Of a stretch of 64,000 nucleotides of DNA, positions 46,509-55,270 are shown one piece after another. Source of the stretch: Demequina globuliformis (GTDB lineage Bacteria; Actinomycetota; Actinomycetes; Actinomycetales; Demequinaceae); NCBI RefSeq assembly GCF_000975155.1, contig NZ_BBRG01000004.1, positions 1-64,000 on the forward strand, read 5' to 3'. The position numbers and the translations under genes were made by a program. Below the pieces are notes generated by a model. The model did no database searches, was not told where the DNA came from, and worked only from the letters and a program-made list of their open reading frames with translations. Position 1 is the first letter of the stretch. Every line of letters begins with the position of its first letter.

Positions 46509-48119
46509 CTAGATCTCCTCCAGCTTGCGGGTCTGACGGAAGGCAATCGCGGAGATGATTCCGACGAAGATGAACACCAGGATCGACAACGCCGAGGCCA
46601 GACCGTAGTCAGCCGAGCCGCCGGAGACTCCCGAGATGTTGTAGATCGCTGAGATCAAAATGTCCGTCGATCCCAGCCCGGATGTGCCGGGGAATGGCGG
46701 ACCGCCCTCGGTCAACATGTAGATAATCGTGAAGTTGTTGAAGTTGAACGCGAACGAAGAGATCGCCAGCGGCGCGGTCGACACCAGCAGGAGCGGCAGC
46801 GTGATGGATCGGAACTGGCGCCAGCGCCCAGCGCCGTCAATCTTCGACGCCTCCATGGTCTCGCTGGGGAGTGCCTGCAGCGCGCCGGTGCAGACCAAGA
46901 ACCAGTAGGGGTAGCTCAGCCACAGGTTCACCCACAGCACGGCGAACTTGGCGAGCCATGGGTCTCCCAACCAGTTGATGTCCGCACCAAAGAAGAACCA
47001 GTCGTTGATGATTCCGAACTCGCGGTTCAGCATGCCTCGCCACAACAGCGCGGACATGAAGGCAGGGAACGCGTACGGCAGGATGAACACCGTGCGCATC
47101 CACTTGCGGCCGCGAATGCGGGGGTCGTTGTAGATCAGCGCGAACAGCAGGCCCAAGCCAAAGCTCGTCAGCACCGTGAGGATTGCGAAGGCGAACGTCC
47201 ACAGGGTGACCTTGGCCAATGGGCCGGCCAGCGCGTCGTCAGTGACTGCTCGCACAAAGTTGTCGAAGCCCACGGTGACGTACCAACCGGTGGGGAGGCT
47301 GTCGCCGTTGTCGGCAACAAAGTTTCCGGTCTCCTGGTCCGCGTAGTAGACCGTGCCGGTTTCCTTGTCCGTGAAGGTCTGCGCCTCGTCGTCCCAGTCA
47401 ATGGACGACTGGTACACGGCACCGGAGGCGCCGTCGCGCGAGCGCATCGATCCGTCCTCGGGATCGTCGGAGACGGGCACGCGCAGGTCGATGACCTCGG
47501 CCTGCAAGTCCGCGTCTGCAAAGAGGTCGGCGCGGCTGACAACCTCCCAGCCGGGCACCTCGGTGGGAACACCGGAGTCGCTCACGGCACCACCGTCGAC
47601 GGGCTCAAGCGGCTGCTCCTCAGAGCCCACGCGCACAAAGCCTTCCTCATCGGTGACAGCGAAGCCGACGGTGTCGCCATCGCGCACCACGGCGAGCGGG
47701 TACGTGGGCGAGCCCTCGACTCGGCGCTCGTTCTGGATCAGCGTGGCCTCGACGGCCTGTTCCTGCGAGCCAGCGTGACCGGTGCCGTAGTTCGTGAAAG
47801 CGACGTAGCCAGTGTACGCGAGGGTGAAAAGCTGGAAGATGGCCAGGAAGATCAGGCCGGGAAAGAGGTACTTGAGCGGCAGCGTTCGCTTCGCGAAGTA
47901 GATGATGTTGGCGGCGATCAGCAGGATCACGGAGCACGCGAGAATTGCCCACGCCTCCGAGTTGACCGCTGAGAAAACGATCGCGAGGCCGAGCGCGTTG
48001 ACCAGGGCCATCATGATGAGCTTCGCAATGAAGCCCCATCCGAGTCCCGCCCAGCGGCGTGCATGCGATTCCTGAGGTGCCGGCGTACCGTTCACCGTCA
48101 CCGCGGCGTCCTTGGCCAT
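46509..48119 (-). CDS. Galacto-oligosaccharide ABC permease, MalF/GanP type
   Basis: A 536-residue permease, much longer than the 316-residue MalF homologue at 19094. Three N-terminal membrane segments are followed by an extracytoplasmic insertion of roughly 180 residues (from NYGTGHAGSQEQ to DNGDSLPTGWYVTVG), comparable with the P2 loop of enterobacterial MalF, which contacts the binding protein. The C-terminal core has the EAA loop (METMEASKIDGAGRWRQFRSITLP is the region). ATG 48119 is chosen because AGGAGAG lies 4 bp upstream. It is operonic with the MalG-type gene. Confidence 0.92.
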   Translation of the reverse strand: MAKDAAVTVNGTPAPQESHARRWAGLGWGFIAKLIMMALVNALGLAIVFSAVNSEAWAILACSVILLIAANIIYFAKRTLPLKYLFPGLIFLAIFQLFTLAYTGYVAFTNYGTGHAGSQEQAVEATLIQNERRVEGSPTYPLAVVRDGDTVGFAVTDEEGFVRVGSEEQPLEPVDGGAVSDSGVPTEVPGWEVVSRADLFADADLQAEVIDLRVPVSDDPEDGSMRSRDGASGAVYQSSIDWDDEAQTFTDKETGTVYYADQETGNFVADNGDSLPTGWYVTVGFDNFVRAVTDDALAGPLAKVTLWTFAFAILTVLTSFGLGLLFALIYNDPRIRGRKWMRTVFILPYAFPAFMSALLWRGMLNREFGIINDWFFFGADINWLGDPWLAKFAVLWVNLWLSYPYWFLVCTGALQALPSETMEASKIDGAGRWRQFRSITLPLLLVSTAPLAISSFAFNFNNFTIIYMLTEGGPPFPGTSGLGSTDILISAIYNISGVSGGSADYGLASALSILVFIFVGIISAIAFRQTRKLEEI

Positions 48120-48180
48120 GAATCTCTCCTGCTGAATGTCGTCGTTGCCAATCAGGGGACGGGCCGTCCCCGGGGGTGGA

Positions 48181-48215
48181 GAGTGAGGCGGGCCAGCATG
48201 CAACCCGCCTCACTC
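48181..48215 (-). terminator. Intra-operon hairpin after the galactan binding-protein gene
   Basis: Arms gagtgaggcggg/cccgcctcactc (12 bp) with an 11-nt loop lie between the binding-protein stop and the permease start. It is the same layout as at 20090, suggesting differential expression of binding protein over permeases. Confidence 0.7.
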
Positions 48216-48221
48216 CTCACG

Positions 48222-49499
48222 TTAGCCGATGGAAGCTTCGAGCTCCGCGACCATGTCGTCCCAGGTGCCGGCAGGGTCGTCAGACGCGCCGGTGATGAGC
48301 TGGATTTCAGCGGCGTTCCACAGGTCCCACACGTTGCCCATCTCGGGGATGGACGGCATCGGCACACCCTGCGAGGCAGAGGCCACGAAGCCGGCGGTGA
48401 TGGGGTCAGCGGAGAACTCCTCGGCCAGCGCGGTCAGCGCGGGCAGGCGGGGGTCAGCCTCGTACAGCGCGCGCTGCGCGTCCTCGGTGGCCAGGTAGCC
48501 GGTGAGGAACTCGTTGGCCAGCAAGGCGTTGTCCGACTGAGCGGAGATGTAGAAGCCCTGCACGCCCACGAACGGAGCTGCAGTCTCGCCGCCAGCAGAG
48601 ACCATCGGGGACACAACGAGGTTCATCGAGTCGTCATCGAAGAACGGCATCCAGGGGCCCTGCAGGATGAAGGGAACTTCACCGTTCGCGAAGAGGGTGT
48701 TCGACGTGTCGTAGTCGATGGTGTCGGAGAAGTAGCCGTTGCCTGCCTGGCCGTTCTCGTAGAGGAACTCGGCGAAGGCCTGTCCGGCCTCGCCGCCCAT
48801 GCCGACCTCGGAGGTGTACGAACCCGACTCGTCCTGGACGAAGACGGGAGCGCCAAAGGAGGTCTGCAGCGGGTACGCCGAGTAGCCGTCGCCTGCGGTG
48901 CCGTTCGTGAACAGCAGGAAGGGACGGTCCTCGAAGCCGGCGTCAACCGACATCTGGATCATCTCGTCCCACGTGGTGGGTGCGGTGTCACCCACGAGGT
49001 CAGCGTTCTGGATGAGCGCGATGGCCTCGGTGGCGTACGGGAGGCCGTAGAGCTGGCCGTCGTAGGTGAAGGCGTCGACAGCGACCTCTTCGAAGTCGCC
49101 AGCCACGTCGCCGAGGTCGACGGTGTTCACGACACCGGCCTCAACGAGCGCGCCCAGCCAGTCGTGTGCGCCGACGGTGATGTCGGGGCCCTCGCCGGTG
49201 GGAACCTGTGCGATGAAGTCGTTGCGCAGGTCTTCGAAGTTCTTCTGGACGATCTCGACGGTGGCGCCGGTGTCAGCCTCGAAGGTGTCGGCCACGGCCT
49301 GGATCGCGCCCTCACGCTCGGCGTCGGTCCAGATGGTCAGCGTCTGGCCCGATGCGTCGATCGAGTCCGTAGTCTCCGAGGCCGAGGTCTCGGGCTCAGC
49401 ACTCGTCGCGGTCTCGGCCGGCTCGGGGTCCGAGCTGCACGCTGCCAGGAGAGCGGCGGTCGCGACGAACGCGGCTCCCATTCCGATCTGCTTACGCAT
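48222..49499 (-). CDS. Galacto-oligosaccharide-binding lipoprotein
   Basis: A 425-residue family 1 solute-binding protein related to maltose-binding and GanS/CycB proteins. The signal peptide (MRKQIGMGAAFVATAALLAAC) has lipobox LAAC with Cys21, followed by a Thr/Ser/Glu linker. Mature sequence features include LTIWTDAEREGAIQAVADTF and VAFT-like segments such as YGLPYATEAIALIQN typical of MalE-like folds. ATG 49499 has AAAGGA upstream; the longer frame has no signal peptide. First gene of the importer operon, downstream of the GH42 gene. Confidence 0.93.
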   Translation of the reverse strand: MRKQIGMGAAFVATAALLAACSSDPEPAETATSAEPETSASETTDSIDASGQTLTIWTDAEREGAIQAVADTFEADTGATVEIVQKNFEDLRNDFIAQVPTGEGPDITVGAHDWLGALVEAGVVNTVDLGDVAGDFEEVAVDAFTYDGQLYGLPYATEAIALIQNADLVGDTAPTTWDEMIQMSVDAGFEDRPFLLFTNGTAGDGYSAYPLQTSFGAPVFVQDESGSYTSEVGMGGEAGQAFAEFLYENGQAGNGYFSDTIDYDTSNTLFANGEVPFILQGPWMPFFDDDSMNLVVSPMVSAGGETAAPFVGVQGFYISAQSDNALLANEFLTGYLATEDAQRALYEADPRLPALTALAEEFSADPITAGFVASASQGVPMPSIPEMGNVWDLWNAAEIQLITGASDDPAGTWDDMVAELEASIG

Positions 49500-49657
49500 G
49501 GTCTGTCCTTTCGGTTGTCGTGGCGCCTGGACTCTTCGGTGAGACCTGTGATCGACGCCTGACATGGTGTTGTGGGTGGGTGAAGACGGGGTTAGCCGTC
49601 GTGGTGGTTGGTGGTCGTTGCAGGTGGTCGCACCACCGGCATGGAAGGCTGGCGCAA

Positions 49658-51679
49658 CTAGCGACCACCTCCCCACTCACCTGCGGCGGTACGGACGACG
49701 GCTACGTCGCCGCCTGCCACAGTGAGTTGTCCGTCGACCTGGGCGCCGGTGAGGGCGTTTGTTCCCGTGATCGACAGGTCTGCTGCGTCGTCGGTGTGGT
49801 TGCACACCACGACGAAATCTTCTGCACCGCTGGTGCGCACCATGACCTCGACGCCCTCGGGGGCCGATGCCGGGGTCAGTCCCGCATCCGCGTATGCGTC
49901 CGCGAAGACATGGGCGAGGGCAGAGACGCTCAAGCGGGTGCCGACGTACCAGGACACGCCCGTGCCGTGTTGGTGGCGGGTGATGGCGGGAAGTCCAGCG
50001 CCGGGACCGTCGGTGAACGTGCCGCGGACCTCGGCGCCAGCGAGCGCCATGTCCTCTGCCCACACGTCGGTCTCGATGCTCTCTGCGCCGTAGGCAACGT
50101 GGCACGTCTCGCCGGCGCGCAGGGGCAGGAACTCCTCGATGGTGAGCCCCAGTGCGTTCTTCAGGGGCGCTCCAAAGCCGCCGGCGTGGACCGCATCGTG
50201 CTCGTCGACAATCCCAGAGAACGCGCCAACGACGAGCGTGCCGCCTGCCTCGACGTAGGCCTCGAGGTTGCGCCCGGCCTCAGCGGTGAGCAGGTAGGAA
50301 CTGGGGGCCACCACCATGCGGTAGCCGCTGAGGTCAGCCTCGGGGTGAGCGAAGTCGACCTGCACGCCATCGCGCCACAGGCGCTCGTAGTACGCACGCA
50401 TGCGCTCGCGGAACTGAAGGTCGTCCGACGGGCGCCATTCCAGGTCGTGCGCCCACAGCGACTCCCAGTCGTACAGGACTGCCACGGCTGCCGTGGTGCG
50501 GGCGCCGCGGATGTCCGCGAGGGCCTTGAGGTCCTGGCCCAACCCGGCGACCTCGCGGAACACGCGAGACCGCGGGCCGGCGTGGGGCACCATCGCGGAG
50601 TGGAACTTCTCCGCGCCGGAGCGGGACGCGCGCCATTGGAAGAACGCGATGCCGTCAGCGCCGCGGCCCAGGTGGGTCAGCGCGTTGCGGCGCATCTCCC
50701 CCGGGCGCTTGGCAACGTTGTGCCCCTGCCAGTTGACGGCGGAGGTGGAGTGCTCCATCAAAATCCAGGGGTTGCCACCTGCGACCGACCGCGTGAGGTC
50801 GGCAGACAGCGCGAGGCCGACGTGTGCGTCGGGGTCGGGCGCCCACAGGTAGTGGTCGTCAGAGACGACGTCGACCTCGCGTGCCCACTTCCACAGGTCC
50901 GTGTTCCACGACTGGTGAGCCATGAAGTTCGTGGTGATCGGCTGCGAGGCCCGCTCGCGGATCACGTCGCGCTCAATGCGGAAGCACTCGCGCAGCTGGT
51001 CGTCCGTGAAGCGCGCCCAATCCAACTTCATCGCGGGGTTCGCGATGGTGGGGGTAGCGGCCGGGGCAACCACGTGCTCCCAGTCTCCATAACGCTGACC
51101 CCAGAAGGCGGTGCCCCAGGCATCGTTGAGCGCATCCAGCGTCTCGTAGCGCGCCTGCAGCCAGCGCCGCCATGACGCGACCGCTCGCGGACCAAAGTCC
51201 TCTGCGACGGGCACGCCGTACTCATTGTGAATGTGCCACATCACCACTGCGGGATGGCTCGCGTACCGGTCCGCGAGGGCCCCGGCCATACGTGCGATCG
51301 CCTCGCGGTATTCCGGCGCGGCGTGCGAGGCCATACCGCGTGAGCCGAACCCCATGACGGTGCCGTCCTTGAGGGTGACGCGCGCCTCGGGGTACTGGTG
51401 AAAGAACCATGCGGGCGGAGAGACCGAGGGGGTGCCCAGGTCAGCGGAGATGCCGTTGGCGTGCAGGAGGTCGAGCAAGTCGTCGAGCCAACCGAACTCG
51501 TAGAGGCCTTCCTTGGGCTCCAAGAGCGCCCACGAAAAGATGCCGACCGAGACGAAGTTCACCCCCGCCTCGCGCATCAGCGCGACGTCCTCATCCCAGA
51601 CCTCACGGGGCCACTGCTCGGGGTTGTAGTCCCCGCCGTAGGCGATCCCGTCGAGATCCGGCCAAGTGTTCGACGTCAT
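49658..51679 (-). CDS. Beta-galactosidase, GH42
   Basis: A 673-residue cytoplasmic enzyme of family GH42. The acid/base E153 is in WHIHNEYG and the nucleophile E309 in WILMEHSTSA. The N-terminus (GIAYGGDYNPEQWP) is typical, and the C-terminal part contains the trimerisation and beta-sandwich domains. No signal peptide is present. ATG 51679 is supported by GGAGAG upstream and by family length (about 670-690); the longer open frame covers the operator region. It cleaves galacto-oligosaccharides imported by the adjacent transporter. It is divergent from the LacI gene, with two LacI-type operators between. Confidence 0.94.
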   Translation of the reverse strand: MTSNTWPDLDGIAYGGDYNPEQWPREVWDEDVALMREAGVNFVSVGIFSWALLEPKEGLYEFGWLDDLLDLLHANGISADLGTPSVSPPAWFFHQYPEARVTLKDGTVMGFGSRGMASHAAPEYREAIARMAGALADRYASHPAVVMWHIHNEYGVPVAEDFGPRAVASWRRWLQARYETLDALNDAWGTAFWGQRYGDWEHVVAPAATPTIANPAMKLDWARFTDDQLRECFRIERDVIRERASQPITTNFMAHQSWNTDLWKWAREVDVVSDDHYLWAPDPDAHVGLALSADLTRSVAGGNPWILMEHSTSAVNWQGHNVAKRPGEMRRNALTHLGRGADGIAFFQWRASRSGAEKFHSAMVPHAGPRSRVFREVAGLGQDLKALADIRGARTTAAVAVLYDWESLWAHDLEWRPSDDLQFRERMRAYYERLWRDGVQVDFAHPEADLSGYRMVVAPSSYLLTAEAGRNLEAYVEAGGTLVVGAFSGIVDEHDAVHAGGFGAPLKNALGLTIEEFLPLRAGETCHVAYGAESIETDVWAEDMALAGAEVRGTFTDGPGAGLPAITRHQHGTGVSWYVGTRLSVSALAHVFADAYADAGLTPASAPEGVEVMVRTSGAEDFVVVCNHTDDAADLSITGTNALTGAQVDGQLTVAGGDVAVVRTAAGEWGGGR

Positions 51680-51842
51680 GACTCTCCATCGTGTCCAGGC
51701 CCTGGGTGGGCCAACTGCGGTGCCGGTCACCGTGCAACTGTGACCGGTCCCAGTTTCACTCGCCCCCGTCGCGTTCACCAACCGAAATCGGTGATCGTGA
51801 CGAAACCGTGATGAAACATCCGGGCGACCGCTGCCGCACCAT

Positions 51843-51854
51843 GCAAGCGCTTGC
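51843..51854. promoter_or_regulatory. LacI-type operator, galactan locus site 1
   Basis: A perfect palindrome, gcaagcgcttgc, with the flanking bases at/tt. The central CG and AAGCGCTT core are typical of LacI-family regulators of sugar loci. Confidence 0.8.
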
Positions 51855-51875
51855 TTCTTGGGCGATCCCCGTCGA

Positions 51876-51889
51876 TGCAAGCGCTTACA
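51876..51889. promoter_or_regulatory. LacI-type operator, galactan locus site 2
   Basis: tgcaagcgcttaca shares the core of site 1 with one mismatched pair. The centres of the two sites are 34 bp apart, about three helical turns, which would allow binding on one face of the DNA. Confidence 0.75.
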
Positions 51890-52110
51890 TCGTGCGTCAT
51901 GCAGGTCGGTTCCTGCAAATGCAGGGCGCCGTCGTAACCGAATCGTGACGAGAAACTCACAGCCGTCGCCCGCCCCACGAGACCTTCGGCCTCCTGCCCA
52001 GCCACAGCGTCGTCCCTGATCAGGAGCCCACCCGCCGGCCACGGGAGCCCTCATCCCGTACCGCGCGGAGGCCTCACCGCCAGGTCGCGCCCGGAAGGCG
52101 GCTAGAGTCT

Positions 52111-53127
52111 GTGATCGTGAGCAACACCGCCAAACGCAAACCCACCATCCGCGACGTCGCGGCCGCCGCCGGGGTCTCCCGTGGCACGGTGTCGCGCGTC
52201 CTCAACGGTGGGCATTGGGTGTCGCCCGACGCGCGCGACAAGGTGGAGGCAGCGATCGCCGCGACCGGCTATCACGCGAATCACCACGCCCGCTCACTCG
52301 CCACTGGCCGCGCGGACTCCGTCGCGTTCCTACTCACCGAGCCCCAGCACCTCCTGTTTGCGGACCCCACCTTCGCGATCTTGTTGCGAGGCGCCGCAGA
52401 AGCGCTTGCCAAGCACAACAAGACCCTGGTCCTGCTCGTTGCGGGCACGCCCCAGGAACGCGACAACGTCGCGCAGTTCGTCGCCGCCGGCCACGTGGAT
52501 GGCGTGCTGCTGATCTCCTCACATGAGTCGGACCCGCTCATCGACACCCTGATCGACACAGGCGTGCCCACCGTCGCCTGCGGCATCCCGCTTGGACACG
52601 AGAACCAGATTCCGACGGTGTCCGTGGACGAGGCAGTGTCCGCCCGCACCGCCACTGCGCACCTGCGCGCACTCGGCCGCGAGCGCATCGCGCACATCGC
52701 CGGTCCAGAAGACACCCCCGGCGGACGCTTCCGCCGCGTGGGCTACCGCGAGGCGTTGGGCGACCTCTACGACCCTGCGCTCGTGGAAGCCGGAGACTTT
52801 TCCCGGGATTCGGGTGCGGAGGCGATGGCAAATCTGCTGGCTCGCGAGCCTCACATCGACGCCGTGTTCGCCGCGTCTGACCGGATGGCTGCAGGTGCCA
52901 TTCTTGCCCTCCAGCAGGCCGGCAAGACGGTCCCCGGCGATGTCGCGGTGGTCGGGTTCGACGACTCAGGACTCGCTGCCAGCTTTGACCCGCCGCTGAC
53001 GACCATGCACCAGCCATTCGACGAGATTTCCGAGGCCATGGTGGACCTCGTCCTGCGCGCGGCAGCTGGCAAGGACGCCCCCTCCGTGACCATGCCAGCC
53101 GCGCTCGTGGTGCGCGCGAGCGCCTAG
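52111..53127 (+). CDS. LacI-family regulator of the galactan locus
   Basis: A 338-residue repressor. The DNA-binding domain starts at about residue 10 (KPTIRDVAAAAGVSRGTVSRV), and the hinge ARSLATGRADSVAFLL leads to a sugar-binding-type effector domain ending in MHQPFDEISEAMVDLVL. It starts with GTG 52111 (a second GTG is at 52117). It is divergent from GH42, and the two palindromes between them are its likely operators. By analogy with GanR, galacto-oligosaccharides or galactobiose would relieve repression; that is inference. Confidence 0.92.
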   Translation: MIVSNTAKRKPTIRDVAAAAGVSRGTVSRVLNGGHWVSPDARDKVEAAIAATGYHANHHARSLATGRADSVAFLLTEPQHLLFADPTFAILLRGAAEALAKHNKTLVLLVAGTPQERDNVAQFVAAGHVDGVLLISSHESDPLIDTLIDTGVPTVACGIPLGHENQIPTVSVDEAVSARTATAHLRALGRERIAHIAGPEDTPGGRFRRVGYREALGDLYDPALVEAGDFSRDSGAEAMANLLAREPHIDAVFAASDRMAAGAILALQQAGKTVPGDVAVVGFDDSGLAASFDPPLTTMHQPFDEISEAMVDLVLRAAAGKDAPSVTMPAALVVRASA

Positions 53128-53160
53128 CTCACAGCCAGCAGGCGGCCGAGTACAACGCGG

Positions 53161-53175
53161 CCCCGGCATCGGCCC
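53161..53175 (-). repeat. Copy of GGGCCGATGC junction motif
   Basis: ccccggcatcggccc (motif on the minus strand) lies between the LacI gene and glgE. The 104-bp gap otherwise shows no strong hairpin. Confidence 0.5.
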
Positions 53176-53231
53176 TGTTCCCAGGCGCGCCGCAGGTACA
53201 CAGCACGCGCCAAGCCCTGTAGGTTCGACCT

Positions 53232-55229
53232 ATGGCCTTCCCAGGAGAACTGTCGGTCGGACGCATCCCCGTTGTAGGCGTGGGCCCCTCCCTCGAAGAG
53301 GGACGGTGGGCCGCTCGCGCCGTGATCGGAGAAGCGGTGCCCATCTGGGCAACCATCTTTCGCGAGGGGCACGATGCCGAGGGCGCGACCGTCGTGGTCA
53401 CGCGGCCGGACGGCAAGCGTGATTCCGTCCCCATGCCCCTTCGCGACTTCGGCAACTCGCTGTACCAAACGACCTATGTCCCCCACCTCGAAGGCATGCA
53501 CACCTTCCGCGTCGAGGCATGGTCAGACCCCTACGCAACCTGGGCGCACGCGGCCGACGTCAAGGTGCAGGCTGGCGTCGACGTGCAACTCATGCTCGAT
53601 GAGGGCGTTGAGGTCCTCACCCGCGCGCTCGCTGTCCGCCGCAAGGCCGCGCGCAAGGACCTACTCAACGCCGCGCTGACCGCACTGCGGAACACCAAGC
53701 TCAGCCCCGACAAGCGCCTGGCCCCTGCCATCAGCGCAGACGTCAAGCAGGAGATGACCGAGCGCCCTCTGCGCGAGTGGGTCAGCCCCTCCCGGGAGTA
53801 TCCGCTGCTCGTTCAGCGCGAGAAGGCGCTGGTGAGCGCCTGGTACGAGATCTTCCCCCGTTCCGAGGGCGCCAAGTACAACAAGCGCACCGGCCAGTGG
53901 AAGTCCGGGACCTTCACCACCGCCGCCAAGCGCCTGCCGGCCATCGCGGAGATGGGCTTTGACGTTGTCTACCTCACGCCCATTCACCCGATCGGGATGA
54001 CCCACCGCAAGGGGCGCAACAACTCCCTCCAAGCGGAGCCCACTGACCCCGGGAGCCCGTACGCAATCGGCGGGCCCGAGGGCGGCCACGACGCACTCCA
54101 CCCGGAACTGGGCACCATGCGCCAGTTCACATCCTTCGTGAAGGCCGCTGCCGACCAGGGCCTTGAGGTCGCGCTCGACCTCGCTCTCCAGTGCTCGCCC
54201 GACCACCCCTGGGTGCACGAACACCCCGAGTGGTTCACCCAGCGACTCGACGGCACCATCGCGTACGCGGAGAACCCGCCCAAGAAGTACCAAGACATCT
54301 ACCCCCTCAACTTCGACAATGATCCAGAGGGGATCTACCAGGCCATCCGCGAGGTGCTCCAAGTCTGGATTGACGCTGGCGTGACGCTGTTCCGGGTGGA
54401 TAACCCCCACACCAAGCCGCTGACCTTCTGGGAGCGCCTGCTCGCGGACGTTGCCCGCACCCACCCCGAGGTGATCTTCCTCGCCGAGGCATTCACGCGA
54501 CCGGCCATGATGCACACCCTCGCGCGCATTGGCTTCCACCAGTCGTACACGTACTTCACGTGGCGTCCCACGGCAGAAGAGATGGCGGAGTACCTCGAGG
54601 AGGTCTCCGGAAAGTCCAGCTTCTACATGCGCCCCAACTTTTGGCCCACCACCCACGACATCCTCACTCCGGACATGCAGGCCGGTGGCGCGCCGCTCTA
54701 CCAGGCACGCGCCGTCCTGGCCGGAACCGGGTCGCCGTCCTACGGCATCTACACCGGCTACGAGCTCGTCGAGAACGTGCCCAGGCCGGGCGTCGAGGAG
54801 CAGATCGACAACGAGAAGTACGAGTTCAAGCAGCGCGACTGGACGCAAGCGGATGCGCTCGGCGTCAAAGACGTGATCACCAAGGTCAATGCGGCACGCA
54901 AGCGGCACGTCGCCCTGCGTCGCCTGCGCGGCCTCACGGTGCACACCTCATCCAACCCCCAGATCCTCGTGTACTCGCGCCACGTGCCGGCCGACGAGTC
55001 GCCGACGGGCAAGGCGGACACCGTCATCATGGTCGTCAGCTTTGCCCCGCACGACGTCCACGACGCCATCATTCGGCTCGACATGGAAGCGCTCGATCTC
55101 ACCGACGACGCTCGTATCGTGGTTGATGATGCGCTCACGGGGCAGACCTTCACGTGGGGCCGCGAGTTCTACGTCAAACTGGACCCGACCGACACCATGG
55201 CGCACATTGCGCAGGTGCGAATTCCATGA
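53232..55229 (+). CDS. glgE: Maltose-1-phosphate maltosyltransferase GlgE
   Basis: A 665-residue GH13 subfamily 3 enzyme that extends alpha-1,4-glucans with maltosyl units from maltose-1-phosphate. The N-terminal beta-sandwich domain (RIPVVGVGPSLEEGRWAARA) and helical insert are followed by WYEIFPRSEGA, the family hallmark. The catalytic barrel has the nucleophile Asp in TLFRVDNPHTKP, the Glu in IFLAEAFTRPAMM and WWPTTHDI-like NFWPTTHDILT. Its length and motifs match actinobacterial GlgE (650-700). It is followed at 41 bp by glgB, a usual pair. TreS and Pep2, which make the donor from trehalose, are not in the window. Confidence 0.96.
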   Translation: MAFPGELSVGRIPVVGVGPSLEEGRWAARAVIGEAVPIWATIFREGHDAEGATVVVTRPDGKRDSVPMPLRDFGNSLYQTTYVPHLEGMHTFRVEAWSDPYATWAHAADVKVQAGVDVQLMLDEGVEVLTRALAVRRKAARKDLLNAALTALRNTKLSPDKRLAPAISADVKQEMTERPLREWVSPSREYPLLVQREKALVSAWYEIFPRSEGAKYNKRTGQWKSGTFTTAAKRLPAIAEMGFDVVYLTPIHPIGMTHRKGRNNSLQAEPTDPGSPYAIGGPEGGHDALHPELGTMRQFTSFVKAAADQGLEVALDLALQCSPDHPWVHEHPEWFTQRLDGTIAYAENPPKKYQDIYPLNFDNDPEGIYQAIREVLQVWIDAGVTLFRVDNPHTKPLTFWERLLADVARTHPEVIFLAEAFTRPAMMHTLARIGFHQSYTYFTWRPTAEEMAEYLEEVSGKSSFYMRPNFWPTTHDILTPDMQAGGAPLYQARAVLAGTGSPSYGIYTGYELVENVPRPGVEEQIDNEKYEFKQRDWTQADALGVKDVITKVNAARKRHVALRRLRGLTVHTSSNPQILVYSRHVPADESPTGKADTVIMVVSFAPHDVHDAIIRLDMEALDLTDDARIVVDDALTGQTFTWGREFYVKLDPTDTMAHIAQVRIP

Positions 55230-55270
55230 TCGCGCTCCACCACCACGACACGACTGAGAGGCGGTAGCGC

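Larger units (their letters stand above)
51680..52110. other. Divergent regulatory region between GH42 and LacI genes
   Basis: This 431-bp gap holds no convincing gene. It contains two LacI-type palindromes (51843, 51876), a gaccggtcccag element at 51741 shared with the galactanase upstream region, and a stretch of lower G/C content around 51780-51960. Both promoters of the galactan regulon presumably lie here. Confidence 0.6.

Noticed and set aside
48063-51175. Long plus-strand frames (48063-49562 and 49520-51175) over the binding protein and GH42 genes
   Set aside because: They are shadows of genes with clear motifs on the minus strand; no ribosome site or domain supports them.
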